In this document: positions 27,159 to 38,640 of the stretch, one piece after another | How positions within the stretch are numbered: the stretch's first letter is position 1 | Layout: every line of letters starts with the position of its first letter | Source: Hyperoplus lanceolatus | Lineage: Eukaryota; Chordata; Actinopteri; Uranoscopiformes; Ammodytidae | Length of the DNA: 64,000 bases | NCBI GenBank assembly: GCA_026929865.2 | Contig: CM049410.1 | Span: 17,808,501-17,872,500 of the forward strand | Reading direction: 5' to 3' | The notes under the pieces: model-generated | The model's input: only the letters and a program-made list of their open reading frames with translations | The model's database searches: none | Told to the model about the DNA's origin: nothing | Made by a program: the position numbers and the translations under genes

Positions 27159-28091
27159 GGGTCAGTGAGGTGAAGGGAGGAAACCTGGGGGGCGAAAGAG
27201 AGAAATTATAGTCAACATTTTCATGCAGATGCAGAATTGTGCTTCATATTTGAGAGATTTCGGTGTCTTGGAGGACAAAAGTAGTTTAAAAAAACAGTAG
27301 AGTAATGTCTTTTATGGTTTTGTGTGATCGTGTACAACTTCTGTAAAGGCATCTGGAGACCCATGTGCAGTAATTATAGCCATATATCATCTCCTTATAG
27401 GTTTTGCGCTATAGAAGAGCAAGGCTGCATTACCCATTTTGCAGTCCAGAAACAGTAGCTCATCTGCGAATGTGTAGGTGTGAATGTGTACATCTGCTTG
27501 CATTATAGAGCCATATTAGTGAGATAAACAGTCACTTTTGGTTCTATTAATATCATCAACTCTTACCAGGCCAACAGAGCTTTGCACTCGTCTTGAAATA
27601 GATCAGGAGATTGGGATAATACGGCACAAACACTGTTTCATACAGCTCCGAACTGCTGAGAAAACTCTATATTACTGACACCTCATTAATCTCTAGGAAG
27701 TAAGCCATTTTTACATGCGACCGATTTATAACACAGTAAGAGCTGTGTTGTAAATCTGTCCTCTCCGCTCTACACCAATGAAAGCTTTCTCTCTCTGTTG
27801 GAGGGAAAAAAACTCTAAAGATATAATATATTTGTGTATGTACAGTACATTATATTAATCAGGAAATGTTTATGTTGCTTAAACTCCTGGTGTTTTAGAG
27901 TTTTAGCAAACTGTGCCCACAACTCAGTGGCTGTTGGAGCATAACAGGACAGATCAGTTAACACATACCAAGAACAATTCAAATCCACAGTCGTGCTAGC
28001 ACTTCTGTGCAATATCTGCATGCTAACATGGTCATAATGCACAATGGCAACGATAGCATGCTAACCAATGTTAAACAGGATTAACGTTTAC

Positions 28092-28997
28092 AAGAGCCGG
28101 CCCGAGGCATAAGCGAACTAAGCGGTCGCTTAGGGCCCTCGATCGCCAGGGGAGCCCCTCAAAAAAATATATATATATTGTTCTTTTTTTTCAGTTTGTG
28201 TGTTTGATATTAACATCATATTATGCAAATGTGAGTTATCATACAAAAAAAATAATACAATATGTTGGTCTAAATAATTTATAACCTAAAAATGTAATCA
28301 GTTCATCTGGGAGGTAATCCGAAATTATCTGATCATGTCGCGTTCATATCCATGCACAGTGTGTATTGAGTTTATTTAAAAACAATTTGAAATGGGGCTG
28401 CCCTCAGTTGCCCATGCACTGTGTATAGTCTATAGCCTATGTCAGCCTCGTCTGTGGAAAAAAAGATACAGTAGCTGGACAACAGAGTTCTTCTGCTTCG
28501 TTCCTCTCACTGCATTTAAATGCATTCATTATATTACAGAGAAATATGTCCCGTAAAAGAAAAAGAGCTCCAAGCCCAACCCAGAGGACCCTCCATAATA
28601 TTTTGTTTTATATTAATATTTTTATGGAAAATCCACGTGTCCTTCTTCAATAGCTTCTAATTCATCTGGCCCAGTGTCTCCAAATAATTTTTTCACGCAA
28701 AATTTCTCAGATTTAGCCTCTTAATTTTCCTCTCAAAGTGCACCAGATTCAAGCATTTCACTTTAAAAAGGTTAAAAAAAAAAGGTTAAAAAACCACCGG
28801 ACCCCTCTAGGAAGGTCTGAATCTCTGCTGTCTAATATTTTCGCAAAGCTGCACAATGGAGACACTAGCGAAAAACACTGGGTGTGTGAATGATATTTAA
28901 CAAAGATCTAGTTTCTAGTTTCAGCAGCGCTAACATTGGAGAGGAGCCCCCTATTCACATTTCGCTTAGGGCCCCCTGAAGGCTTGGGCCGGCTCTG
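28092..28997. mobile_element. hAT-type element, 0.9 kb
   Basis: The ends AAGAGCCGGCCC and GGGCCGGCTCTG are inverted, and ACGTTTAC on both sides (28084-28091, 28998-29005) is an exact 8-bp target duplication. Subterminal GCTTAGGGCCC occurs at both ends. The ends share GCCGGCCC with the element at 41,709-47,089, so the two may be related. No coding capacity. Confidence 0.87.
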
Positions 28998-29005
28998 ACG
29001 TTTAC

Positions 29006-30204
29006 TATGCACACCATCTTAGTTAAGCCTGTGAGCGCATTAGCACTTTTGAAATACCCTCAGAATTTAAATACCCTAATGTCCACAGAAAATTATCTAG
29101 GGGAGTCATTTTAGACTTTGATAATTGACTTAGTGTCGTGTTAAGTGATTTTGTTTTCACTATTTACTAGACAAAAGCTTTCAAAATATATATATTCATA
29201 TTCTGACAGATCTATGACCATGTATGACTCTAAGATGCAGTCGGCTGAAGTGCTTCACAGACTGTCGGATTATTGCAGCCTCTAGCGATCAATATTCCTG
29301 TCACTCCACTCAATACTCTGGATTCTTCCTTCAACTGGAAATAACAGTCAATACCGTAGACCACAGACTCCATCATAACACGCGATACGAGCCGATGAAA
29401 AACTAGCAGAAAAAACGCTACAAAGCCAAAACAACACAACAAAGCTGCTCTAAAGAGATTCAGCATTAACACACATTAATCATAATGACTGAACCTTTGT
29501 CCGAACTGTTTGGATAAATGGATTTACATTCATGTTTGGTACAGAGGTGTCAGGGGTAAAAATAGGCTTGTCTGAGAAAATGTTTCAAAGCTATGGAATC
29601 TACACTCTGCATTTTATATTCAAACATCATCGACATATTTACATTCGTGAAAACAAATGACATGTTTAGAAAAGAGGAACAGGCACATTTTCTTAACCCA
29701 TCTGGCAGTTGTGAGCTTGTCTGCTTTATTGTATTATGTAAAAATCAACAGAAGCTTTTCAAGAGAGAGCTGTTCATAGTCACTGTTACTGTGTCCACCA
29801 CCTTTTCCAAGAGGCTATAGTGTTTACATGAATAATTTTTTACCCTTTCTTTAATAGTAATTGCATGTATGCGATTGGCTTACTACTGTCCGTTTTTAGA
29901 GTTTTCTTGATTTGAGATTCAAATACAATTGAGCTATTATTGCAGGAGCAATTACTTTTTTACTCACTGGAAATAAGAGACAAAAGAAAAACATGAATTC
30001 AACACTGAACTTGCTTGACACAACTCACAAACAGTACAGAATTCCAACGTCTACACACGTGTGTCATAGACAGCTAGGATCAATAAGAAATAATTATTTA
30101 TTTATAATTTGTAGATATTGAAGCTACTTGTTCTTGATCGATTAAGTTGGTCAAAAGTGCACTGTGATGAATACTTAATAAATTAATGTATACATAATAC
30201 ATTA
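29006..30204. other. AT-rich interval, nothing recognised
   Basis: Between a hAT element and the 30.2-kb transposon. Short frames only; no domains. Confidence 0.45.
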
Positions 30205-30611
30205 TAGGGGAAGGTGGGGTGATTTGTGCATTTTGGAAGTTGCAAAACCCCTTGTTTCTAGAAAACCGTGGAAGAAATTGGAAATGTGACCACATATTTA
30301 AGAAGAGCCATCCATTTGACTCATCCTGTAAAGAAGGGAGACACAAGGAATAAGATATAAGCACATTTAAGCTCAAAAAACTGTGTTCTGCCTTTCAAAG
30401 TAAAATTTCCATGATCAAGGTTTTTTGATTATTGTGTCTGAACAATTATATACACGTTTGAAAACATTTGACACATGTTTTAGTGCTTTGGTATGCTACA
30501 CTTTGAGTCTATATAGTTAGCACAATGTCAACCCTAAATTGCTGCATCATGCCTATTATCCAAAATTCTGGGGATGGGGTGATTTGTGCGCAAGGGCCTG
30601 GGTGAGTTATA

Positions 30612-30944
30612 AGTAAGTAAGTAAGTAAAATGTATTTATAAAAGCACATTTATGACAGTTTGCACTGTCCAAAGTGCTGTACATAGTGCATTCAGTAGGT
30701 AAACAATGAAGGTAAAATAACAATAACCAAAATAAAAGACGTAAAGCCCATACATCCACATAAACACAGATAGTAGTGCAGAGGTAAGTAAGTAGTGCAG
30801 AGGTTAATGGGGAGGAAACACCAGGGTGTACATATGGGTTTTGAGCCTTGATTTAAAGGCAGAAATGTAGGGGGAATCACATTTGTCAGGTGGCAGTTGG
30901 TTCCACAAGCACGGAGCAACTAGTGCAAAGTACATTTCTGAGAG
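30612..30944 (-). mobile_element. LINE 3' tail inserted in the 30.2-kb transposon
   Basis: A (TAAG)n run at 30,616-30,629 is followed by ATGTATTTATAAAAGCACAT and CAAAGTGCTGTACATA, a form typical of the 3' ends of truncated fish LINEs, here in minus orientation. It ends near GTTGGTTCCACAAGCACGGA and further bases. No reverse transcriptase is included. Confidence 0.6.
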
Positions 30945-31107
30945 TTGTGCCAGTGGCATGGCTGTATACGCTGGTCACCAAAAGAAAGTGATAGTCTACA
31001 GTAGCTCAGGAGAGAGTGACATCTCAATTCCACTTAACGACACCACTGATGAGAGTTCAGATGGCCAGAAAGATGATGATGGTGACTTTGTCATTGTGAC
31101 ACAATGA

Positions 31108-31145
31108 CGCACAAATCACCCCACTACGATGGGGTGATTTGTGCG
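31108..31145. repeat. perfect 16-bp hairpin made of the transposon's end motif
   Basis: CGCACAAATCACCCCA at 31108-31123, a 6-base loop, then the exact complement TGGGGTGATTTGTGCG at 31130-31145. The arms copy the core of the element's own terminal repeat. It starts directly after the stop codon of the short internal frame. Confidence 0.9.
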
Positions 31146-31331
31146 AAGACAACTTTTTTTCCGAAAGCTATATTTCTTAAACAGTTTATTCCAGATCCAA
31201 AGTTTTTATTGCCAGGGATGCACAACATCCTGAAATATATGTACATATTTGAGTTGGAGACATAACTGTCAAGGCCTCACTTTAAAATCACTTTGAGTAA
31301 AAAGTTGCACAAATCACCCCACCTTCCCCTA

Positions 31332-32756
31332 TACAGTATTAATCATAAAGATAGTTCTTTGAATCTTAACTTTGCATATTAAAGGAATACTTCATCCATA
31401 CAGAGCCAGCGTTCTATCATTATAAAATCACTATTATAATATAATGAATGAGGTTTTTCTTTCCTCAGTCTTCCCTCAGTCTTCCCTTGGCCCAGCTGTC
31501 CTGTTAATCCTGACCCTTACTGTGATGTCACAAGAAGGAAAATGTAGGGTTAGACAGTGAGACCATAAAACACTTTCTGCCTTTTCTCAGGCTAGGATGA
31601 TCCGATTTCATTTTTTTTGCACATTTATACTACATAGGATCTCCTAGTTCAATACACCTTCATTTTCCAACCGGTGAAGTAGGTCTTTAACATTATTCGA
31701 TGGATGCCATGACATTTTTGTTCCCATCAGTACAAAATCTATACATTTTGCTGATCCCCAAACTTTTTACCTAGTGCCAACCTCTGCTCCACTTTTCAGT
31801 TTGTCTAGTAATGAACCATTGTGTGTGTAGGTGTTTCATAATGACAAAAAATAGGATTCAGGTTAATCATGTTACCAGTGCAGAATAGTATTTTTAGAGT
31901 CCCCACCCTAAAAACATCAAAATGGATATGTAATGCAGCAAGTGAGGAGTTCCTGAATTAGGACAGAGAGGAAGCAGATTCAAATGCGTTGGGGTTACAA
32001 ACCTGAACTCTGGCCATCTGAAATAAGAGACAGCATTATTATCTAAAGCTTTATTTTGAAACCACTGTGAGACGACAAAATATAGTTTCACCTGAGTGTC
32101 TCTGAAATATTCAGCTATTTAAGTAGTTTTTTTATGTCATCACTACAAGCTTTGAGACAAACTATAATACTTTCAGCCAAAATGTTACATTAACGTTTTT
32201 AAGATTGCACATTGTTCACTCCTACCAAATCATTTTCTAAAACGTATCCTTGTGCTTTGATGGTCCATAATTATAATATGATTAGTCTCAGCAGAGACAT
32301 CTACGATCTCATGAATAATGAAAAGAGAAAATATTACAGAGCCAGAAAGAGGGATGAGAAGATGAAGAAGTGGAGAAGGAGGGAGGCAGCACAGAAGAGT
32401 CATTTGGATCAAAACACACGAGTCTCTTTACTCTCAAGTGTGTCAGCTGGGATTCTCTCAACATTAAGCTCACCATTTAAAATGATCAAAACAGCTTCTC
32501 TGGAATAGATAAAGGGCTTTATTCTGTCACTTTTCACAGGTTTTTTTGTTACGCCACATCATCAGCAAAGAAACTGTTTCAAAAAGTCCCCTCCCCCAGG
32601 CATCATGTGACTGTTTGATCTTTTAGACAGGTAGAAATAATGGGCAAATTAATATTTAACATCTCCTTCTTTAATGGACAGATTTATATTAAAGATATGA
32701 TTTGAATGGATAGGTGTTTACTATGGTGGTGGACTGGACAGAAATGCCAGTTTATT
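31332..32756. other. interval without recognised gene
   Basis: AT-rich. A frame at 32212-32508 has a basic stretch (YYRARKRDEKMKKWRRREAA) but no homology that I recognise, no splice support and no neighbours, so it is not called as a gene. Confidence 0.4.
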
Positions 32757-34387
32757 AGGGTCCGAACACCGACCGGTGCGAAGCCCTATCTTTTTATTTG
32801 TAGTCATTTTTGGCACTTTTCACCCCCTTCCCGACATGCATAACTTGAAAATGTGTTGCGTACCCATCAGACCTGCAAAGAATTGCAACTTATCGTTGGT
32901 TTCGAGTCCGGGCCAAAAAAAACGGCGCCCCCTATGGCCACAAACAGTTTTTCAGGAAATGCATGCTCAAAAATTGGGCTAGAAGCCTGAAATTTTAGGA
33001 CAACGTGTATAGGCCCAAGGCGCACCTAAATGCAATTGTATGTCCTTGGCCAAAATCAACAAGAATTCGGCCATTTTGGATTAAGTGCCTACAAATTTTC
33101 ACATATCGACGAACTCGTCCTAGAGTTTTTACGCCAGGGACGTCAAACCACTTCTCAAATAAGACGCTTGCCCGATGTTAAATTGCGAAAAGATTTCAAA
33201 ATTCTCATTGTACCAGGGAGCTATTGGGGGTCAAAGTTGACGTAAACATCATAAATAACGAACCTCATGAAACTTTAATTCATCATAACTCAGGCTGTGT
33301 TATACCTAGCTGGACCAAATTTAAACCCCAAATGTATCTTTGCAGGCCCCACAAAATAACAACTTTTTGTGCAAAAAAGAATATGATAGGTTAAGTCCTC
33401 AGACATGGAAGATGATATACCCGAAAGCTTGTTTTAATCGGAACCACCGTCTTGCAGCACTGACGCGTCATTCGCCAAAAAACATCAAAAACGGACCTCA
33501 TGAACCCTTTAATTGATCATAACTCAGGCTGTGTTACACCTGGATGCACAATATTTCATATATCAATGTAATATCCCAGGACAAACAAAAAAGCCTCTTG
33601 ATACCCCACCCCAAAATCAACAGGAAGTCTTTTAATTTGAAATATTCGCCAAAAAAACAGAAAGTTGGCCTAACTCCACCATACTCTGTCTCATCTTCTC
33701 CAAATGTGTTATGGTTAATGACACCCAAGGCCTGAGGAAGCCCGAACACTAATATTCATAGAAAGTGAGAGCGCCACCTGTCAAAACGCCTTCGTGGTAG
33801 CTTGGCGTCTTCACCACTAAACAGGACGTAGCTGTAACTCCACTATACTCAGTCTGATCTTCTCAACATGTGATATGCTTAATGAGACCCAAGGCCTGAG
33901 TAAGCCCATACAATAATATTAAGAAAAAGTGAGAGCGCCAACTGCTGGGTCAAGTAAATATTGCATGCTAGTTATTTACCTTCAAGTCCTACACATTTGA
34001 TCAAATCAACCTCAAAGCAGCTCAGGGAGGTCTAGAGACAATGATAACACGAGAAGCCGGTTCTATCGACTCCATGGCCTTTGTACTTTCTCCGCGTCAT
34101 CGCCACGAAACAGGAAGTTGCTGTAATTTTGCTCTGCACTGTCCCATGTGCTCCAAACCTCACCCGCCTGGTAAGAGCCCAGGCCTGAGGACTTCCTCAC
34201 ATCCGTATCAAGCGCGTCGCTGCAACTTCCACACTTCCGGTGACAGCTATTACTGTGACGCGTGCTCCGAAGAGGAGGAGACTGCGGCGTGTTCTCTCAC
34301 GCGGTCGCCCGGAGCGCCGAGGCCGGCCAGGACGGCGTCCAGCACGGAGGTGGGAGGGCCCGGTCATCACTGCTCGCAGTTTTAATT
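32757..34387. mobile_element. 1.6-kb teleost repeat beginning AGGGTCCGAACACCGA
   Basis: The left end AGGGTCCGAACACCGACCGG and the right end CATCACTGCTCGCAGTTTTA agree with a widespread teleost repeat I recognise from its ends only. Inside, related lines recur (CTCATGAA..TTTAATT..TCATAACTCAGGCTGTGTTA at about 33,265 and 33,497; GTAACTCCACTATACTCAGT-like at about 33,670 and 33,835), so it holds internal repeats. The right part has a zinc-finger-like spacing of Cys and His (about 34,110-34,270), but no intact protein. Confidence 0.55.
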
Positions 34388-34989
34388 AATATTAAAGTCC
34401 TTGACATTTGATTATTTATTGTTGGATGCTGTTGCCCATTGTTTTGGTACAAATCTTTATATATCTACTGCTGAATACTAGTAAAAACTAATTCTTTTCT
34501 ACATGACTTCCATTTTTCTGAACCAGCATTAGTCAGTCCAAGTTCTTCTAATCTTCCGAAAGCGCTACATTCCAGCTATTGCATATCTCTGCAGAAACTA
34601 CACAAAAACATCAAATAGATGCAGGCATCACACTTTCTTACTTTTCGTCCCGGCAAAAAAAATTACATTTTCAGTCCAAATCTAGTTAAGAGCTTAGCCG
34701 CAGCCAGGTCACACAAACACGATAGAGTCCCAGTGAGGTCATGGTAAAAGCTGATCAGATGACAGCCTTCGTCAAAAAATGCTCAGCCAGACACAAAATG
34801 CAAACGGATCAGCCCTGAATCTCGCTGTTACTGCGTTAATAGCATAATCCTGTGTTAAATAAGAGATTTGTAGACCAAAATAACACTGAATGTAATTCTC
34901 CGTGCTGTTCGTCCACATTTGATATGCTCATTCGGAATCAGATAATAGCAGTTTGGACTAAAATAAACAACTCACTGGAACATGCAGCC

Positions 34990-35325
34990 AACATGCTGTG
35001 CCCTACTCTTACTGTAACTTTGTTTCCCAATTTCTGTTTTGATTCAGTCTTTTTGTTACTAAATCATCTTTGTCTTTCTGATGTCAATATTTGTACACAT
35101 TACATACTGTAACATTGTGTACATACATTGGTATAATGTTCATACTTGTTTACTTTTTTTCTTATATTACTATTGTTAGATTTTATTGTTTGACTATACC
35201 TTGTGGCATTATTAAGCACATTTTTCTTTAGCTACACTTATTTCTTTCATATTCTTTATTGGAGCAACTACAACAAACTGAATTTCCCTCCGGGGATCAA
35301 TAAAGTATTTCTGATTCTGATTCTA
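34990..35325 (+). mobile_element. LINE 3' end (Rex3/RTE-like)
   Basis: The end AATTTCCCTCCGGGGATCAA followed by TAAAGTATTTCTGATTCTGATTCT is the form common to fish RTE-type LINE tails, with a short (GATTCT)n run at the end. The region before it is AT-rich and has no recognisable coding sequence. The left boundary is a guess. Confidence 0.6.
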
Positions 35326-37059
35326 ACACAAGCTCTTGCTGAATCCCTTTATCCTCCTGCTTTTAGCAAACCAGCCCTGGAGGTAGTGTGTGACGTCAGC
35401 AGGTTGAGCAGGCCAGCGGTTGGCCCTCACAGCCAGCAACACACTGCCATGAGTTTCATCAGGTCTCGGAATCTCTTTGATCTCATACAGTAAGAACTCA
35501 GTCATAAGCTTCTAAAGATAACATAAGGCAGCCATTGCTGTGCTGACACTAAGTGTTTCTTGTTTAAAGAATAAAGCTTAAAAAGAAATGATTATTTTCA
35601 GAATCGATTGTGTTAATTAGTCGATTTATTTTATTTTCAATACAATACAATACAAAGAAAATTGTGAAAAATATGAATAAAGAATGTTTTAATTGAACTT
35701 GATGAAGAACTACATGTCCCTTCAAAACATTAACAAATCACTGTTGAAAAGTAAATCAATTATATTGTTTTAACAATGCAATGGTTGGGGTTTTGTTGGG
35801 TAGGTTTAGCAACAAAAACAATATTAAAGACATGTTTTGGGTTTTGTGGACTACTTCAGGACTACTTTTGCTAAGGTTAGCGGATGCTCTTCATCATGTT
35901 GTATAAATAAGCACATTGTAAGGTAAGGGGAGAATTGGGGTCATGCTGTACAAGGAAAGAAAACAGGGTATGTAACGCAAAACCAACAATATTATTTCCT
36001 GATTGTTAAATCGCACTTAAAAGCAATTCCCCAACTTCCTTCTTTGGTCCCGTCATAGTAACAGCTAGAGGGATTTGTCACTTGAACTTAAACATATGTT
36101 GTTTGGAGGTATTGTGAGGAGAGTCTGCATTGTTTATGTTCTGACAGAATATGCCTTTGCTCTTCTTTATGTATGTCTAAAGGTGTTTCAACACCAAATG
36201 TGCCATCTGGGGTTGCTATCGTTGTTGTTGCCTGAGGATAAAAGGATCATTAGAAAACACCCTCTCAGACATAACAGCTCCTAATGAAAATGTTTTGTCC
36301 ACAATGCTGTGAAAATGCCTTGGCAAGGAGATGCCTAAACTACAAATGCTCGGTCAAGCTGTCGTAAACATGCTACCTTTCAGACAGACTGACTGTATAT
36401 CACTTTGCAAGATGACAAGAGCCACACACTCTTATTCGGAGAGATGTGCTTTTACAATATGGTGTAGGATATCTTTTTCTGTATCAGTCTCCAAGCAATG
36501 GAAGTGAAAATTTTTAACCTCAGAGCAATGCCAGGAGCAGAAGGTTGGATGGCTATTTGGCTCTGCAGCATCGCTGTGCTACAGCATTTTTCACGTGTGT
36601 TCTGCAAAACATAGGCACACACACACACAGTGGTGGTTGGTACATCTAGTGTACATACACACAGCTGAGAGTGACAACATCTTGGTCGGGTCCATGCTGC
36701 CTTGAGAATGAACGCTGCTCACACATTGCCCTGACAGTAATGGGAGGCAACACTAAGCATGTATGGCCAGCATCCAACATACCTTTCACACCCAAATACA
36801 CACACACATACATATTTCCCAGACTTGCACCAGTGCGACCACAAAACATCCCCGTCATATTATATCACATCTCTGAGGGTGTGGTCACAAAGAACGTACA
36901 TATCATCTCCAATATGGAGGGAAACTTCTGATGTTGACAGCTGACACACTCCTGCACACCGTCACTCCAATGTTATCAACCTCCCCCCATCCCCAATTCC
37001 CCATACACCCAATCACACATACATACAGACACAAACACAGCACCGCAAAGCACGGGTAG

Positions 37060-37355
37060 ATGTTTATTCCTTTCTGTTTCCCCTCCTCTCTCTCTCTCCT
37101 CCTATCTGTAGAGCATAACACTGCTCCTCCATCCATCCCTCCCACCCTCTCTCCTCCAGCTCTCTGCATCACTCTGCAGTGCTTTGCCGCTCTGCCTCTC
37201 TCTGCCACATAGGCTCCAGATACACACACAGCATGTCGTCAGCTTGCAGGCGGACATGGACAAGAAGAGCATCAACAAAACAATGCAAGCAGAAAGGCTT
37301 GAAACAGACAAAAACAGATACAGAAATGACAGACTGTACCTTCTCTGTTCTCTCT

Positions 37356-37392
<37 letters not shown>

Positions 37393-37600
37393 CCGACTGC
37401 AGCCACACACTGTTTCTCTCGCTCTGATTCTTCCTCCTCCTCCTCCTTCTTCTTCCTTCTTCCTGGCTGCTGCTCTCACAAAACCTGCTGCCGCTCGAGT
37501 GTTTTGCCTCTAGCCCTGTATTTCTCTGCCTCCCTCTGCCCCTCCCCTTAACCACCGGCCCTCCCTCTACATCTCTGATGATGATGATGCTTGTCTCCGG
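37060..37600 (-). promoter_or_regulatory. possible first exon/promoter region upstream of mpp3
   Basis: mpp3 needs a non-coding first exon upstream of 27,185. On the minus strand this region is purine-rich (GAAGAAGGAGGAGGAGG), has CGAGCGGCAGCAG, and an AACAGAGAAG/GTACAG donor-like site near 37,340. It stands out from the AT-rich surroundings. This is weak evidence; cDNA would be needed and other positions are possible. Confidence 0.2.
37360..37387. repeat. short (TG)n run
   Basis: Fourteen TG units in a CT-rich region. Confidence 0.95.
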
Positions 37601-38179
37601 CCTCAGCATCAGTGAACGAAGAATGCTTTTTACTCTCATACTCTTCTGTCTGTCTGCTGCACATTTTGTATACATGTTTATCATGTTGCTTACCACACAA
37701 GGACAAATATAAAAATGTGATTATTTACTGTTTTGAAGTGTGATTTCTAAGTGATTTTACTGTATGATCATGTAAGGGATGTAGTTGAATTGTATTGTAC
37801 CATTGTACTGTATGTTTGTGTGTATTATTTTGTTAACCACATTTGGTATACCCTGATTATACAGAAATACCTCTTTTAGGCAATAATTATACAGCAGCTC
37901 CTACACCAAATTAGGTTAGTTTAAAACAAAAAGTGATAATAGATCAGTTTTATGTGTAAAGCTTGTTCTGCTGCCCCCAAGTGGCTAAGAAATATCTATG
38001 AATACTGTTTTTGATTTAAAAAAAGACATCTGTACAAAAGTCTTTTTACCTTTAATTGAAACCTATTTTTAGATCAGAGACTTAAATGTAATGATAATAG
38101 AGCCACAGATTGGGTCTAAAACAAATTTGGTCACCACTATTGGAGCGAAAGCTGTATCTCCTCATTTATTTTCCCCCTA

Positions 38180-38640
38180 TGTTACGTGCCATAGTGGCTC
38201 TTTTCTTGGGTTTGGCTGTTTTTTGTTAAAATCAATATCGGCCTTGTATAATTAATATCCGTCTTTGGTTGTTTTTGTGGAGATTGCCTTTATTTACTTG
38301 TGTTGTTCCTTAGTTTAATAATAAATTACTTGATTGATCGATTAACTGTTTCCTCTAGTCCATTGTTTTTCCACTGGGTTTATTTAGTTGTTAATCCTTT
38401 TATGGGATATAACAATTATGGGAGCTCGTCCGGGATGTGACATTTTATTGGGATATAATACTGTCTATCAATTTGTTTTGATCCTACTCTCAACATGTTG
38501 GGGTGGCTAATTGTATCTGAGAGAGTTCCCCTCCCCCTCTTCCCCGTGTGGAGGAGAGATTAAATCAGCTGATTTCAGCTGAAGCTGGGGTTATGGGCGC
38601 CCACCTCCAACTCTGGAGTGGCTGCTCACTCTTTGTCTTC
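38180..38640 (+). mobile_element. LTR retroelement fragment: LTR and primer-binding site
   Basis: A possible LTR runs from TGTTACGTGCC (38180) to GGGATATAACA (38414) and includes AATAAA at about 38,321. Four bases later TGGGAGCTCGTCCGGGAT (38419-38436) matches, with one difference, the primer-binding site complementary to the 3' end of tRNA-Pro used by gammaretrovirus-like and some Gypsy elements. A leader-like sequence follows to about 38,640. No second LTR and no gag/pol are seen, so this is a remnant. Confidence 0.6.

Larger units (their letters stand above)
30205..31331. mobile_element. TA-flanked DNA transposon with 28-bp inverted ends
   Basis: Both ends carry the same 28-bp sequence in inverse (TATAGGGGAAGGTGGGGTGA followed by TTTGTGCA). 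A TA duplication is consistent with Tc1/mariner/pogo-type elements. The core GGGGTGATTTGTGC recurs inside at about 30,576 and, as a hairpin, at 31,108-31,145. A frame at about 30,949-31,107 ends in an acidic stretch (DESSDGQKDDDGDFVIVTQ), possibly the end of a transposase. An unrelated LINE tail is inserted at about 30,612-30,944. Confidence 0.75.
35326..38179. other. interval without recognised coding sequence
   Basis: AT-rich DNA apart from the CT-rich stretch at 37,060-37,600 listed separately. A (AATAC)-like run (ATACAATACAATACAA) is at about 35,640. No gene. Confidence 0.45.

Noticed and set aside
34041-34385. Cys/His-rich frame of 114 codons
   Set aside because: It is the right part of the dispersed teleost repeat at 32,757-34,387 and has no intact domain.
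36903-37696. Overlapping frames of 82-125 codons on both strands
   Set aside because: Composition follows CT/GA-rich and CA-rich sequence; no domain. The region is kept only as a weak candidate for an upstream mpp3 exon.
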